The notes under the pieces were generated by a model, which did not search any database, was not told the DNA's origin, and worked only from the letters and a program-made list of their open reading frames with translations. Position numbers and translations under genes: made by a program. From positions 14,081,022 through 14,145,021 of the forward strand of contig CM067317.1 in assembly GCA_034231615.1 (NCBI GenBank): a stretch of 64,000 bases of DNA. Direction: 5' to 3'. The DNA comes from Meghimatium bilineatum (lineage: Eukaryota > Mollusca > Gastropoda > Stylommatophora > Philomycidae). Positions 42,707 to 52,560 of the stretch are shown here, one piece after another. Each line of letters starts with the position of its first letter. Position 1 is the stretch's first letter.

Positions 42707-43956
42707 TTCTCCTTCTTCTGCGTTCTCTCTCTTATACCCACGTCGAATAACTCATGTGATTTCCTCCGGGGTGCGTGAAGTACGTTGTACTGCTAGTTCC
42801 ACAGTTGAACTGTGTTATTTGCACCTCGGTTGACTTAATTTGAGGCCCAGGCATCCGAGGCCCAGCACATCCGTTTTCGTCATGCCTTTAGTTTCGGGTA
42901 GTGGGCTTCCCTAGCCTGTGACAGTCTGCATATTTGTTGACGGGCGCGCGGGTGTGTGCTAACTCTTCGCCGAGACGATTATAGTTCGCGTCTATCTCGC
43001 ACAAATTCTTCCACAGTCAGCGAACGTGCCTCGTGTAATTAGACGTTCTGTGTCTGTGCCCATCTGGTCCCAAAGCTTTTTACATCCGCGAGATGGTTCC
43101 GGTTACGGAAGAACTCGACAGAAGAGTTGGACCCAGGTTCTTTTGCTTTCTTAGCCGAGGTGTCGTTCACCGACATCGTCTCAGTCTCACCCGAGTCTCA
43201 CCACGCGCTTGAGAACAAGGCTGTTCTCGAGCTGAACAACATTGTCCCATTTGTGCCTGAGCCCATCGGGCACGGAACTCTTTCTCTCTGCGAGCATGTT
43301 TCCGGTATAGGAAAGCTCGACAGTAGAGTTGGGCCAGGGCTGCCTTCGTTGTCCTGTTTGTGCCTGAGCCCATCGGGTACGGAACCATTTCTCTCTGCGA
43401 CCATGTTTCCGGTATACGAAAGTTCGACATTAGAGTTGGGCTAGGACTGTTTTCTTTGCCGGGAGCCAACTACTGGATTTGGGTCTCTACCGTAAGGAGA
43501 ACCGGAAACTAGAAGCTTATCTTGAACTAACAGAGCTTGAAGTTTCGACTTCCTTGGAACGTTTTCCCTTTCTATTTGCACTTTGCGCTGCCCTCTGGCG
43601 CTGTGCTGCCCTTTCATTGTACTCAGTATGTTGTCTTTTCGTCTTTCGCCATACATGTCGTTTTCCTTGTCCGCCCCTTCAATGCTCGGACCGGACTGAC
43701 TAGTCACTGTGTTTCGACAGTGTCACTGCATGTTTAGCGCAGTGGTGTCGGAGATATTGACTGTCTCTTTTGCAGTTAATTCTCTTTCCATCTGCTGCCT
43801 CCACATTCACGGACACGATCCCCCAAAAGTTTAGTCAGAATAGCACGAGCAGCTGTATTTCTCTTTCCAGTGTGCACCACGAGGAGGTACTTTTGGGATC
43901 TTGGTTTTCTGCTTAACCTGGGTCCGCCGAGAGGAGAACGGTACCCTTTGCACCCC
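42707..43956 (-). mobile_element. family E non-autonomous retroelement, full length with 11-bp target duplication
   Basis: AACGTGTTGTT (42696-42706) and AACGTGTTATT (43957-43967) flank the insert. Read on the minus strand it starts GGGGTGCAAAGGGTACC, as do the fragments at 8755 and 63350. It contains CAAAAGTACCTCCTCGTGGT, an internal ~107-bp repeat (43090-43450), and ends with a module similar to family A (AACGGATGTGCTGGGCC) and the tail GAACGCAGAAGAAGGAGAA. GC content is well above the surroundings. Open stretches on the element's sense strand include PRSQKYLLVVHTGKRNTAAR and, in another frame, YGERRKDNILSTMKGQHSAR. No known domain is visible. It may be a deleted LINE, or a large SINE-like retroposon using the same tail. 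Confidence 0.8.
43090..43450 (-). repeat. internal 107-bp repeats of family E
   Basis: TGCCTGAGCCCATCGGG occurs at 43254 and 43361. 'tttccggtataggaaagctcgacagtagagttggg' at 43299 has partners at 43096 and 43406. GC-rich. Confidence 0.8.
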
Positions 43957-44059
43957 AACGTGTTATTTAAACAGGAAAATTTGTCATAAAAGGATGCACT
44001 ATAGAGGAATTCCACGGTAATTCTATAAGGAAAGTTATAATTTATGTTATAATGTGCAC

Positions 44060-44388
44060 ATTTGATAGAAAATGAATCATTTATTACTTAGTGATAATGT
44101 GCCATGAGAAAATGAATCATTTATTACTTAGTGATAATATGCCATGAGAAAATGAATCATTTATTACTTAGTGATAATGTGCCATGAGAAAATGAATCAT
44201 TTATTACTTAGTGATAATGTGCCATGAGAAAATGAATCATTTATTACTTAGTGATAATGTGCCATGAGAAAATGAATCATTTATTACTTAGTGATAATGT
44301 GCCATGAGAAAATGAATCATTTATTACTTAGTGATAATGTGCCATAAGAAAATGAATCATTTATTACTTAGTGACAATGTGCCATGAT
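44060..44388. repeat. 40-bp tandem array, eight units
   Basis: The unit is GAAAATGAATCATTTATTAC then 'ttagtgataatgtgccatga'. Period exactly 40, almost no divergence. It begins at the end of the split MITE. Confidence 0.96.
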
Positions 44389-44489
44389 GTCAAAGAAGCG
44401 AGCTACTTACTAGCTCCAGAACGAGATTCTTTTCATTTCTTGGGCGTGATGATGATGATTTGTTCGGCATATTATGTGGTAAGGAGATT
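44389..44489. other. unannotated
   Basis: Short spacer; nothing seen. Confidence 0.4.
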
Positions 44490-44497
44490 ATCTAGAC

Positions 44498-44706
44498 CAG
44501 TGTTTCCCAACCTTTTGTATACCATGCCCCCCCAACTAAGTCTTTATAAAATTCTGATGTTCCCTCTTCCATGTAACATATATATATATTTTTAACATTC
44601 TAAAACTGTATTATTATTCCCCCCCCCCCCACTTGAATTGCCCTGCCCCTTTCGGAACAATTAAATTGCCCAATTGTGGGGAGTGGACCCACTTTGGGAA
44701 ACACTG
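44498..44706. mobile_element. hAT-type MITE
   Basis: 209 bases with 13-base terminal inverted repeats CAGTGTTTCCCAA. The flanking octamers ATCTAGAC (44490-44497) and ATCTGGAT (44707-44714) are a plausible 8-bp target duplication with two mismatches. CAG(T/G) ends and an 8-bp duplication are hAT hallmarks. The interior holds a C-run and AT stretch and no coding. Confidence 0.82.
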
Positions 44707-44815
44707 ATCTGGATGCAACAAAGCAACAAGAAAATTGACGAACACTAAAAATGTAATGAAATACCAAATGATATTTGATGGGGGTCAAATAGATATTACG
44801 TTAGCAAATACATAC

Positions 44816-45875
44816 CTCTCACGAAATGGTGCCGGTGCAGATGGTGGTGAAGATGGTGGTGAGATAGATTCGACGATGATGATATGTAATGGTCAAATAG
44901 ATGACCACCGTTGGCACGAGATTCAAAGGGAATGGACTGAGGTGTGTACACGCACATAAGAGGCGGAGGTAATGGTCCGTACATTCCCAGTGGCGGAGAC
45001 TGTTGCCAAAGTGGGGAAGGGATTGTAAATGATGGCGGTATCACTGAAGGTGGGAATGCCAAATCGCCAGGTAAAGACCGTTCATTGTAAAGTGTCAGGT
45101 CGCCGGGTAAAGACACCGAGGAGATTATGTTGGGTCGAGTCATGACCTCCTGGTGAAGGTGTGAGTCTGTCCATCTTGAGTCAGGGCTGACAGATGAGCG
45201 ACGAAGAGGAGAAGGTGACGACTCTGACGACAACGGTGATGATGATGATACTGTCGTCGATACGTGGAGTGGTGATAATGTCAGTGTATCCGCCAGCCCG
45301 GCTGGTGATGATACTGGAACCGTGGGCAGCTGCAAAGCTAACGACGGTGGCATTGAAGTAACATCTTTTAAAACAACAGTTGATCTTCGTGCTGAGTTCT
45401 GTCCTTGAAATAAGTAATCACTGCTACCTGCGAGACGCCTGGAGATATTAGATGAGCTTAACGGATGAGTAGCAGTATGTTGTTCACCATGAAGTAGCTC
45501 ATATAACCTTCTCGCATGAAGCAAGTCAGAATACCCGTATCGAGTAGCTACTTCGGAAAATGCTGACTCATATCCGGGATAAAGCAATAAATCAGAAGTT
45601 GTGTCTGTATCTTTCAGCCGTGGGAATAAAGGAAGCAGCCGCGCATGGCTTCGACTGTCCAGTACGTCTTCTGGATACGATGCGGAAGAAGATGAAAAAG
45701 TGGGTCTGGATAAAGCTAATGCTTTAGAATGGCGATAATGAAAACGGTCTAAATGGTCACCAGAGAGAAGACTGTGGTCACGAAAATGTTGACTACTAGG
45801 AAGCTTGTCCACTAGGGATTCCGACAGTAGTAGATGGTGGTGAGCCACTGCTGCTGAGAGTTTGGGGTCGTGCAT
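44816..45875 (-). CDS. 5' coding exon a of an unrecognised Ser/His/Pro-rich protein
   Basis: A 353-codon open stretch on the minus strand, by far the longest non-repeat frame in the window, with raised GC. It begins MHDPKLSAAVAHHHLLLSES. The ATG has A at -3 and an in-frame TAG two codons upstream, so the start is plausible. The preceding TGAATTTTCTAG could also be a splice acceptor after a 5' UTR exon. The exon ends in AGAG then GTATGT (donor at 44815), phase 1. Residues 1-130 are mixed and include LLPLFPRLKD and LLYPGYESAFSEVATRYGYS. The middle is Ser/Pro-rich (SSSSPLSSESSPSPLRRSSV). SLPGDL occurs twice. The end is Pro- then His-rich (PPLGMYGPLPPPLMCVYTP, then HHHLHHHLHRHH). The composition suits a disordered nuclear regulator, but this is inference and no domain is seen. 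The proposed next exon is b at 17444-17636. Confidence 0.72.
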
Positions 45876-46504
45876 TTTCTAGAAAATTCAGCAAATAATT
45901 TCCATTGAATAAATGTCTATCGTATTACAAAGTTTCCATCGAATCACAAGACGCATTTTCATACGTTTATCATCACGTGATATTTAGAAATTGCACACTT
46001 CAGAGCTGTAAGACCAGACAGCAGTAACTAGATCATACAATCTTAAATTCATCTTTCTCAGAAGTGTACACGCTTTCATTCATGCTTACTAAATATTTCA
46101 CGGAAATACCATACACGTTATTGGCATGTTACAGTGTTCGTCACTTAACCAAAAGGCACGGCAGACTGCTATTTCTCATATCAAAATATTATTGTTTCCT
46201 TTGATAAATTTAAAGTGTACTTCTAATGGTACATGAAAGACGAAACTTTTTAATTATATAAAACATACTTATACAATATTCGTGAACACACATATATAAA
46301 AAAAATACTAATTACAGTAAAATTGTGTCCTATTCGGCATCATTGTGACAGAAGTTTTTTTCCGGATAACTGTGAATCTTCCAGATATCTGATCATCACA
46401 ATTTAAATTACAAAATCATCCTTCAAAACACATTAAAACTCAATACAAAATATTCAATACTACAGCCCCTAAAGAGAAACAAAATAGATAAACAAAAAGA
46501 CTGA
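45876..46504. other. AT-rich region upstream of exon a
   Basis: Would hold the promoter or 5' UTR/intron of the minus-strand gene. No TATA box, CpG-rich block or other element could be supported. Confidence 0.4.
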
Positions 46505-46690
46505 TAATAACACATTCATAATATCTGGAGTCAGACAAGGATGAGTATTATCCCCGCTCCTATTCAACATCTATATAGACAAAATAAGAAACCTTAAAAG
46601 CAATACAACAAGAACATCAACCGGAACAAGAGAACAGAAAAATCGAAAGCAGTAACATCATAGACAATTGCTATTCGCAGTAAAAATATG
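46505..46690 (+). pseudogene. LINE reverse transcriptase palm fragment
   Basis: ISGVRQG then a stop and VLSPLLFNIYIDKIRN (46525-46595) is the RT block 'GVRQG..LSP.LFN.Y.D.I'. A degraded 'LLFA' follows at 46672. One in-frame stop replaces the usual Cys after RQG. Confidence 0.75.
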
Positions 46691-46762
46691 TATGATAGAT
46701 TGGAATGACATTTTTTTCCCCAATTGCCTGCACACTCCATCATTGGTAATATGCAGCAGCAG

Positions 46763-46937
46763 TGTAATCCCTCTATAGCGCATCCTTTTATAACACATCC
46801 CCTATTTAACAACACTTTTCAAAATCCCCAGTTATTTTTATTCTGTCTTTTTAGTATTGTATATAGCGAACTTCTGTTATTACATACTCGTACATATTTC
46901 GCCAGCCAGGACCAAGATGTTATAATGAAATTTGACG
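46763..46937 (+). mobile_element. pogo-type MITE copy
   Basis: CAGTGTAATCCCTCTATAGC at the left, then 'atccttttataacacatcccctatttaacaacacttttcaaaa', 'ttctgttattacatac', and 'ggaccaagatgttataatgaaatt' at the right. Same orientation as 10731-10912. Confidence 0.82.
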
Positions 46938-47404
46938 ACAATTTCATTCATTCATAGTTGGAGTAGCAACCCTTACATCCATACGTTGATAAAAAAAATA
47001 TTGGATACAGCTAGACGAATGCGACTACATGATCCTATGAGGGGAAAAATACCGTCTTCATTTCTACCCGTTACAATTCCATTTCATTATGTACATACAA
47101 AATATATATCATAAAACATTGTAGACAAAACCACAATAAACATAAAATCTGCAATCAGATATGAAGGGTTAAATACAAAGTTGGTAGTAGGAACTGAGAA
47201 GGGTCAGTGTAATGTCAACTATGAGCCAATTTTCCCACGACTGCATCACCTATGTCCACAGCAATCTCTGCTTGCCTGTTTTGTGTATCTAGTTACCGAA
47301 ATGTGTCGGAGACACATGTAAAGACAAAGGTAGTGGATGGTAGTTTATATATATAGTATTCAAACGTATTTCTACGAAAATAGAAAATGACATTTAGTAC
47401 TAGG
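46938..47404. other. unannotated
   Basis: AT-rich; nothing recognised. Confidence 0.4.
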
Positions 47405-47665
47405 TATCAAGCAAAATATAGATCAACTTCATCAAAACAGAGATCAATTTCATCAAAACAGTGATCAACTTCATCACAACAGAGATCAATTTCTTCAAAA
47501 CAGTGATCAACTTCATCAAAACAGTGATCAACTTCATCAACACAGAGATCAAGTTCATCAACACAGAGATCAATTTCATTAAAACAAATCTCAACTTCGT
47601 CAAAACAAAGATCAACTTCATCAAAACAAAGATTAACTTCATCAAAACAAAGATCAACTTCATCA
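47405..47665. repeat. 21-bp tandem array
   Basis: About 12 units of ATCAACTTCATCAAAACAGWG. The minus frame encodes MKLIxVL heptads and the plus frame INFIKTx. Repeat artefacts. Confidence 0.95.
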
Positions 47666-48890
47666 AATTTTCATTCCTTAAACGGTTTTAAAAATTAATA
47701 AAATCTCATAAATATGAAAAAAACTAACGTTTTTTGTTTAGGTAAACACCCCGACCCCTACCAAAGTCGTATCTATGGTTCTGAATAGACGAAATGAAGA
47801 ATGCCAGGAAACGATATTCCATAAACAGACACAATTTTAACAAAAGGTCACAAGACTGTTTATGAATAAAATTATCAATAGATGGAAGATGTCAACAAAA
47901 CAGAGTTGCAGGGATGATCTTTATTGTTCTTATCCCAACAACAATAGGTCCATTTTTTGTCTCAGTCTCCGATTCATAAAGCAATCTAGTTATTTTCAAT
48001 TGTTAACCCATTTTCAAAGAAATATGAAATGGGGACACTATTATAGTTGATGTACTGGCAACAATAAACTACAAAGCACATCATGAGTTTTCACATTGCT
48101 GCTTTCTTCTAACATTGATTCCCACGATGGTGTTACTATGCCCCACCTCAGATTTTACGATATGCTTGGTAGGGCGCGGTGACAGTATTATTCACTCCTG
48201 AATCTTGGACCCCAGGATTCATACAGATGAACATGTATCTTTTGTTTAGACTTCTGATGTCAATGAGAAACTTCTACTAGTGCGCGGCGCTTGCGTTCAG
48301 AACTGACACCTATGCCAGGTAAATAGAGAAGTCTGTAAGTCTGACAACCTATCAAAAAAAGCAGGAAGGGCGTGATGCTGGGACAGAAAGAAAACAAAAA
48401 CGATGCGAGGAAAAAAAAGTAGATGACGTAAATTTGGGGAAAGAAATACAAAAACATAGGAAACTGGCATAAATCCACGCCTTCGTCTCCCCGTTTCACG
48501 GTTGTGCCCCGCGATTTAAGTTTGGCTGCAGACAACTCTTCGTACAGAAGCACCGCAGGAAACTAGAAGGCATGCGGAAAAACGATGCCACAGCTGAGTT
48601 TTGTTTTCGACAAGATCTGGGGTTTTTGGAGGTCGTCTAGGTTTTGGGTTTTTTGCACCAAATTTGCATTGATCTGGGTGATGTTAGGCTTGACAATAAC
48701 AGCATAGGTATGTGTACAACGTTATATTTAAATGTACGTTTTAAATTGGTAAATATTTAGCCAGAAACATCCTACCATCTTGGCTTGAAATTTCAGTCTG
48801 CCTCTACTTTTCGCGAACTAGTAAAAGAAATGAGCAATTCCAGATAAACCAAGATGTAGTTCAACTGCAACACTGCGATCTAATCCCAAT
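47666..48890. other. unannotated; GC-richer patch at 48180-48620
   Basis: The patch has CG dinucleotides and a minus frame (48553-48260) without a domain. As it lies upstream of the minus-strand exon a, it could contain a 5' UTR exon or promoter, but nothing in the sequence proves it. Confidence 0.35.
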
Positions 48891-49110
48891 ACAGTGGAAT
48901 CCAGGTATACAAACTTGGTCCGGACCGACAAAATATATACGTAATACCTTTGGCCAGAGGAAACAACACTGGAATCAAAGCTCTATGGGCCACTGTACGA
49001 ACTACAACAGACAGTGAGTTTTATTAAGGAGACAGAATAACAGATATAGACATGTTTCAAGTGAACGAAAGAAGAAGAAGAAGAATACGTAATACCAGAA
49101 ATTAACTATC
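48891..49110 (-). mobile_element. pogo-type MITE, interrupted
   Basis: ACAGTGGAATCCAGGTATAC, AAACTTGGTCCGGACCGAC and 'aaaatatatacgtaatacc' up to 48948, continuing at 49097 as 'agaaattaactat'. It is cut off after that by LINE-B sequence. Confidence 0.78.
48949..49084 (+). mobile_element. 5'-truncated LINE-A insertion with 12-bp target duplication
   Basis: ATACGTAATACC flanks the insert at 48937-48948 and 49085-49096. The insert is about 95% like the last 136 bases of LINE-A at 28671-28807: TTTGGCCAGAGGAAACAACA through 'gtgagttttattaaggagacag' to GTGAACGAAAGAAGAAGAAG. Textbook target-primed insertion. Confidence 0.95.
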
Positions 49111-49111
49111 A

Positions 49112-49175
49112 AATAAACAACTAAAACAAATAGATGAATTCAAATATCAGGGCAGCACATTGAGATATGACAACA

Positions 49176-49178
<3 letters not shown>
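49112..49178 (+). mobile_element. LINE-B fragment
   Basis: AATAAACAACTAAAACAAAT, 'agatgaattcaaatatcagggcagcac' and ATTGAGATATGACAACAAAC match 25748-25812. It stops abruptly at an (AT)n run. Confidence 0.85.

Positions 49179-49262
<84 letters not shown>
49179..49262. repeat. (AT)n microsatellite
   Basis: About 84 bases of AT. Confidence 0.97.
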
Positions 49263-49264
<2 letters not shown>

Positions 49265-49734
49265 TACATTATAATTTAAATATATTTAGAACTACTATTT
49301 CTTATTCCCGTGACAGATGTGCAAAACAAAAATATCTCAAAAACATTAATTCCGTCCAAACGCTAAAAATACTCAGTAGCAAATGAGCAAAAATAAAATC
49401 AATAGCGAACAAATTAACATACATGTGTACCACACACCTTAATTTCCATAAAGTTTCAGCTGTTGAAATATTGGGGGGAGGGGTGTGCTTTCAAATCTCT
49501 TCATGTAAACTTAACATATTGCATTTAATATGTGAGACACGCAAACAGCACACAACCACCTCCCTAGAAGATATTTTTTCTCACGACTATTTGTTACGGT
49601 TTGCATATGATATATTCTAGAAGGTCACGGAAGGAAGGTCACCGAAGAACAGGAGGAACTATCTTTAAATGTATACTTTTCATTATGTATTTATGCTCAA
49701 AACTTGTATTTAAACACGCATAAAAACAAACATC
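49263..49734. other. unannotated
   Basis: AT-rich. A G-run at 49474 lies within an open frame without a domain. Confidence 0.4.
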
Positions 49735-50160
49735 ATGTCAACAGATATAACAACACAACAACCAAAAATCAGAATAGACAATACCGCGATAGAATGTGTG
49801 GATAAATTTGAACACTTAGAAGCAAACTTTAACGGTGCAGGAGACTGCATGGCAAAAATAAGTAAGAGATTGGCAATGGCATATTGTAAAATAACACGGC
49901 TGAAGAACATATGGAAAAACAACAAAATAGAAACGAAATTACTAATGTTACGAACTTTTATTTTTCCGGTTGCAACATACGGCTGTCAAACATAGACCCT
50001 AAGTAAAACAGCGACATAGAAGATCAACGCCTTCGAGCTGAAATGCTACAGGAAGATACTTAGAATATCATGGAAGGATAAAATCAGAAACTCAGATATT
50101 ATAAACTCATTAATGATTCCAGAGTGTTGAAGCACGCCGAAGAGTGGGTACAAAATCCCA
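49735..50160 (+). pseudogene. LINE-F reverse transcriptase C-terminal fragment
   Basis: Reads PKIRIDNTAIECVDKFEHLE, NFNGAGDCMAKISKRLAMAY, NNKIETKLLMLRTFIFPVAT then YGCQT and a stop, INAFELKCYRKILRISWKDK and IRNSDIINSLM. The order 'F.YL..........I..R...A', 'YG.ET', 'FE.KCYRK.LRISW.D...N' is standard for LINE ORF2. One stop and later decay. Confidence 0.85.
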
Positions 50161-50884
50161 ATCCCCTATTTTGATTTGTCACTCGTTACAATACATATCA
50201 CACAACGTGTCTCATTACTCAATATCTGAACAAATTGAAAACATTAATTTTTGATTTTCAAACTTTTCAACACATTTCATAAATGTATCTAATTTATTAT
50301 TAGAAAAATATTTATTTGATTTTGAAACTTTTCAACATATTTCATAAATGTATCTACCAGTAGTTTATTATTAGAAATATATATTTTAAATAAAACCCGA
50401 ACTGGACACATTACATAATAGTCCCGCAGCTTACATAATAGTTACACAACTTCATACATTATATAATAGTCCCACCGATTGACGTAATAGTTACACAACT
50501 TGACATATTACATAATATCCGAATATCTTGACAAATTACATAACAGTCAAACAACTTGGCAAAGCACATATTAGTCAAACAACTTCATACAACACACAGA
50601 AGACAAACTTGATAAACGACACCATAATCAAACAGTTAGACAATAATGGATCACGGAAATACTCAGAACAACCACAGAATAGTTGTCTATTCAGAGCTAA
50701 GTGTGTTATCCATATTGACATCATGTAGTAGTCACTGCCGTTGAGATGCGGAGCTGATATGACGCAGGGTTGCCATATGATTAAAGCTGTTTATGAACAC
50801 ATATTTAGAGAACAAATAACAATATAATATGGTTGGAGCTGTTTATGACCACATATTTAGATACTAGTAACAAAACGCGTGTGC
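50161..50884. repeat. two low-copy tandem repeats in AT-rich DNA
   Basis: A ~70-bp unit (TTTCATAAATGTATCTA) recurs at about 50274 and 50339. From 50405 to 50585 a ~22-bp degenerate unit with 'ttacataatagtc.cac(a/c)' repeats about eight times. 'atatggttggagctgtttatgac.acatatttaga' is duplicated at 50780-50865. Confidence 0.6.
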
Positions 50885-51120
50885 GATGCCACGGCGCGAA
50901 AGAGAAGCAAAGTTGCCTGTCAAGAATGCCGCAGAAGGCGACTAAGGAGGCTTTAGGGTTGTCTTATAGGGTAAAGTGAGCCAAAAGTTAGGCTGATGCC
51001 GAAGATGAAGAGGACGAAAGGCGCATATATCGCTGTCAAACTGTAAAACATAGCACATATTCTGTTCCTCTGACTATATCCTACCGACCAACGAGAGTTT
51101 GAAAACAAGCACAGAGAAAT
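50885..51120 (+). mobile_element. retroposon family B, degraded copy
   Basis: 'gatgccacggcgcgaaagagaagcaaag', GAAGGCGACTAAGGAGGCTT, 'gctgatgccgaagatg', 'gaaaggcgcatatatcgc', 'tctgttcctctgactatatcc' and the tail GAGTTTGAAAACAAGCACAG. Confidence 0.78.
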
Positions 51121-51289
51121 AAAAATTACCAAACTTCGAAATCATATACAAACTCTACTAAATACCCTAATAGAACGAAGCTATTTTCAGTGCAATTGGA
51201 AACTATTGTCATAATATCTATGTGTGAGGAACAGTTACATTCTGTTCATTGGTTGCTTTTAGATAACAGTTCTTCTTCGGCTATCATCA
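51121..51289. other. unannotated
   Basis: Short AT-rich spacer. Confidence 0.4.
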
Positions 51290-51842
51290 CTCAGTCAGGT
51301 TGGTACTCCGAATTCTCTGATATAGGCTGCTGTCTGTTTTAGAGTGTCCACTGTGCCATACAGTTTCTCTTCAACGCTGATTGGGGTGGGCCATGTCTTG
51401 TTTCTCAGGTCTGCATACTGGGGACATTCTTGTAGGATATGTTCTGCTGTCATATTCGCAAGGCTGCAATGGTAGAGCCCAGTTGTACCTATTATGAATA
51501 TGGTGTACAAATGATGTCTCATTTTGTTGTGACCTGTTCTGAGGCGCAGCAGGATAACCTGGTCTCTTTTTGATAGTTGGTACTACCCGTCATCTGCGTA
51601 TATATGGGGTGGTCTTCTTTCCACTTTTTGTTATAGTTGCCTTTAATGATGGTCTTCACTTCTTCATAACTGACCAGATAATCTTCTTGAGGTAAATTCC
51701 CTCCTTCTTTGGCCAGTCTATCTGCAACTTCATTCTCTTCAATGTTACAGTGTGACGGTATCCACTGGATAACTACTCTTTGGAAATTAAGACAACAGTT
51801 AATAATAATGACCCATAATCCGTCAGAGTCGTGGGGTGTCAC
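51290..51842 (-). pseudogene. RNase H-bearing LINE C-terminus
   Basis: Minus strand reads QRVVIQWIPSHCNIEENEVA then DRLAKEGGNLPQEDYLVSYE, the final RNase H segment with catalytic Asp in 'EVADRLA' (51795-51700). It continues KKWKEDHPIY, a frameshift near 51530, MRHHLYTIFIIGTTGLYHC (51522 onward), MTAEHILQECPQYADLRNKT and ends YIREFGVPT. Same architecture as LINE-A, but the residues differ enough to be another lineage. The stop at 51295 and the TTCTTCTTCGG at 51271 suggest a GAA tail. Confidence 0.85.
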
Positions 51843-51875
51843 ACTCTAAACATCAGCAGAATAGAAAAAGCCCCC

Positions 51876-52120
51876 CACCTCCCCTAAATATCTCTATCCC
51901 ACATCATTCAGAGGAGTGAAAAAATCATGCACAGATCATTTATTGATGCTAGCAATAGATTTGTCTTTGTTCGACGCTTCTCCTACCTTCCACCCTCGAA
52001 TGTTCCTTGCAAAATAATTTTACAACATGACTCGCTTCTCATTAAACCTCCATACTTAAAAAGTTTACGTTATTTCACCACTGCCAAAAGACAAGTTACG
52101 AGGCTTAAGTTTTCTGAATC
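51876..52120 (+). repeat. family H dispersed repeat, longest copy
   Basis: Shared blocks with 34300-34470 and 11240-11310: 'attcagaggagtga', 'cacagatcatt', TCTCCTACCTTCCACCCTCG, 'gcaaaataattttacaa', TTTCACCACTGCCAAAAGAC. No termini or tail were identified, so the class is open. Confidence 0.65.
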
Positions 52121-52261
52121 AGCATTAACGCGCTTTGGGTACTCCATCTCTACCAGCACATGACAAAGAGTATTAATGCTGATGGTTCCCATGGCTAGCT
52201 GGTTATACATACACCTTAAACGGTCAACCAGTTAGTTGTTCCAGGGGTAATTTCATATTCT
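52121..52261. other. unannotated
   Basis: Short spacer; nothing seen. Confidence 0.4.
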
Positions 52262-52560
52262 TTAAGTCACATTACTAGTGTCCTTATTTAGAAAATATTC
52301 ATGTAAAGATCTTAATATATCATTAGTGTCCATGACTAACTTTTCTAGTTTCAGTACTTTATACGCTAATATGTCGACTCTTTCATTGACTGTATTCCTA
52401 TATGTCCAGGAGAATAAATACCCAGAATTTTCTGCTCTTTCATCGACTCGTATGCCTATATGTCCAGGAGAATAAATACCCAGAATTTTCTGCTCTTTCA
52501 TTGACTCGTATTCCTATATGTCCAGGAGAATAAATACCCAGAATTTTCTGCAAATACGAA
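52262..52560 (-). pseudogene. RNase H-domain LINE fragment containing a 58-bp triplication
   Basis: Minus strand reads KILGIYSPGHIGIRVDERAE twice, then GYLFSWTYRNTVNERVDILA and YKVLKLEKLVMDTNDILRSL. 'PGHIGI..(D/N)ERAD.LA' is the last RNase H block, with the catalytic Asp only in the final copy (VDIL). The 58-59-bp unit is repeated three times at 52377-52552. Confidence 0.65.

Larger units (their letters stand above)
42583..44035 (-). mobile_element. pogo-type MITE split by the 1.25-kb family E element
   Basis: The left part 42583-42706 (CCGACGAAATATTTATGTAA, 'tatagaataaatatgattggga') and the right part 43957-44035 (AAAATTTGTCATAAAAGGAT, 'ctatagaggaattcca') match consecutive parts of the MITE at 10731-10912 in reverse. 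Together they form one host copy. Confidence 0.8.

Noticed and set aside
43127..43707. GC-rich host gene with overlapping open frames on both strands
   Set aside because: Lies inside the bounded family E insertion with internal 107-base repeats; frames on both strands reflect base composition.
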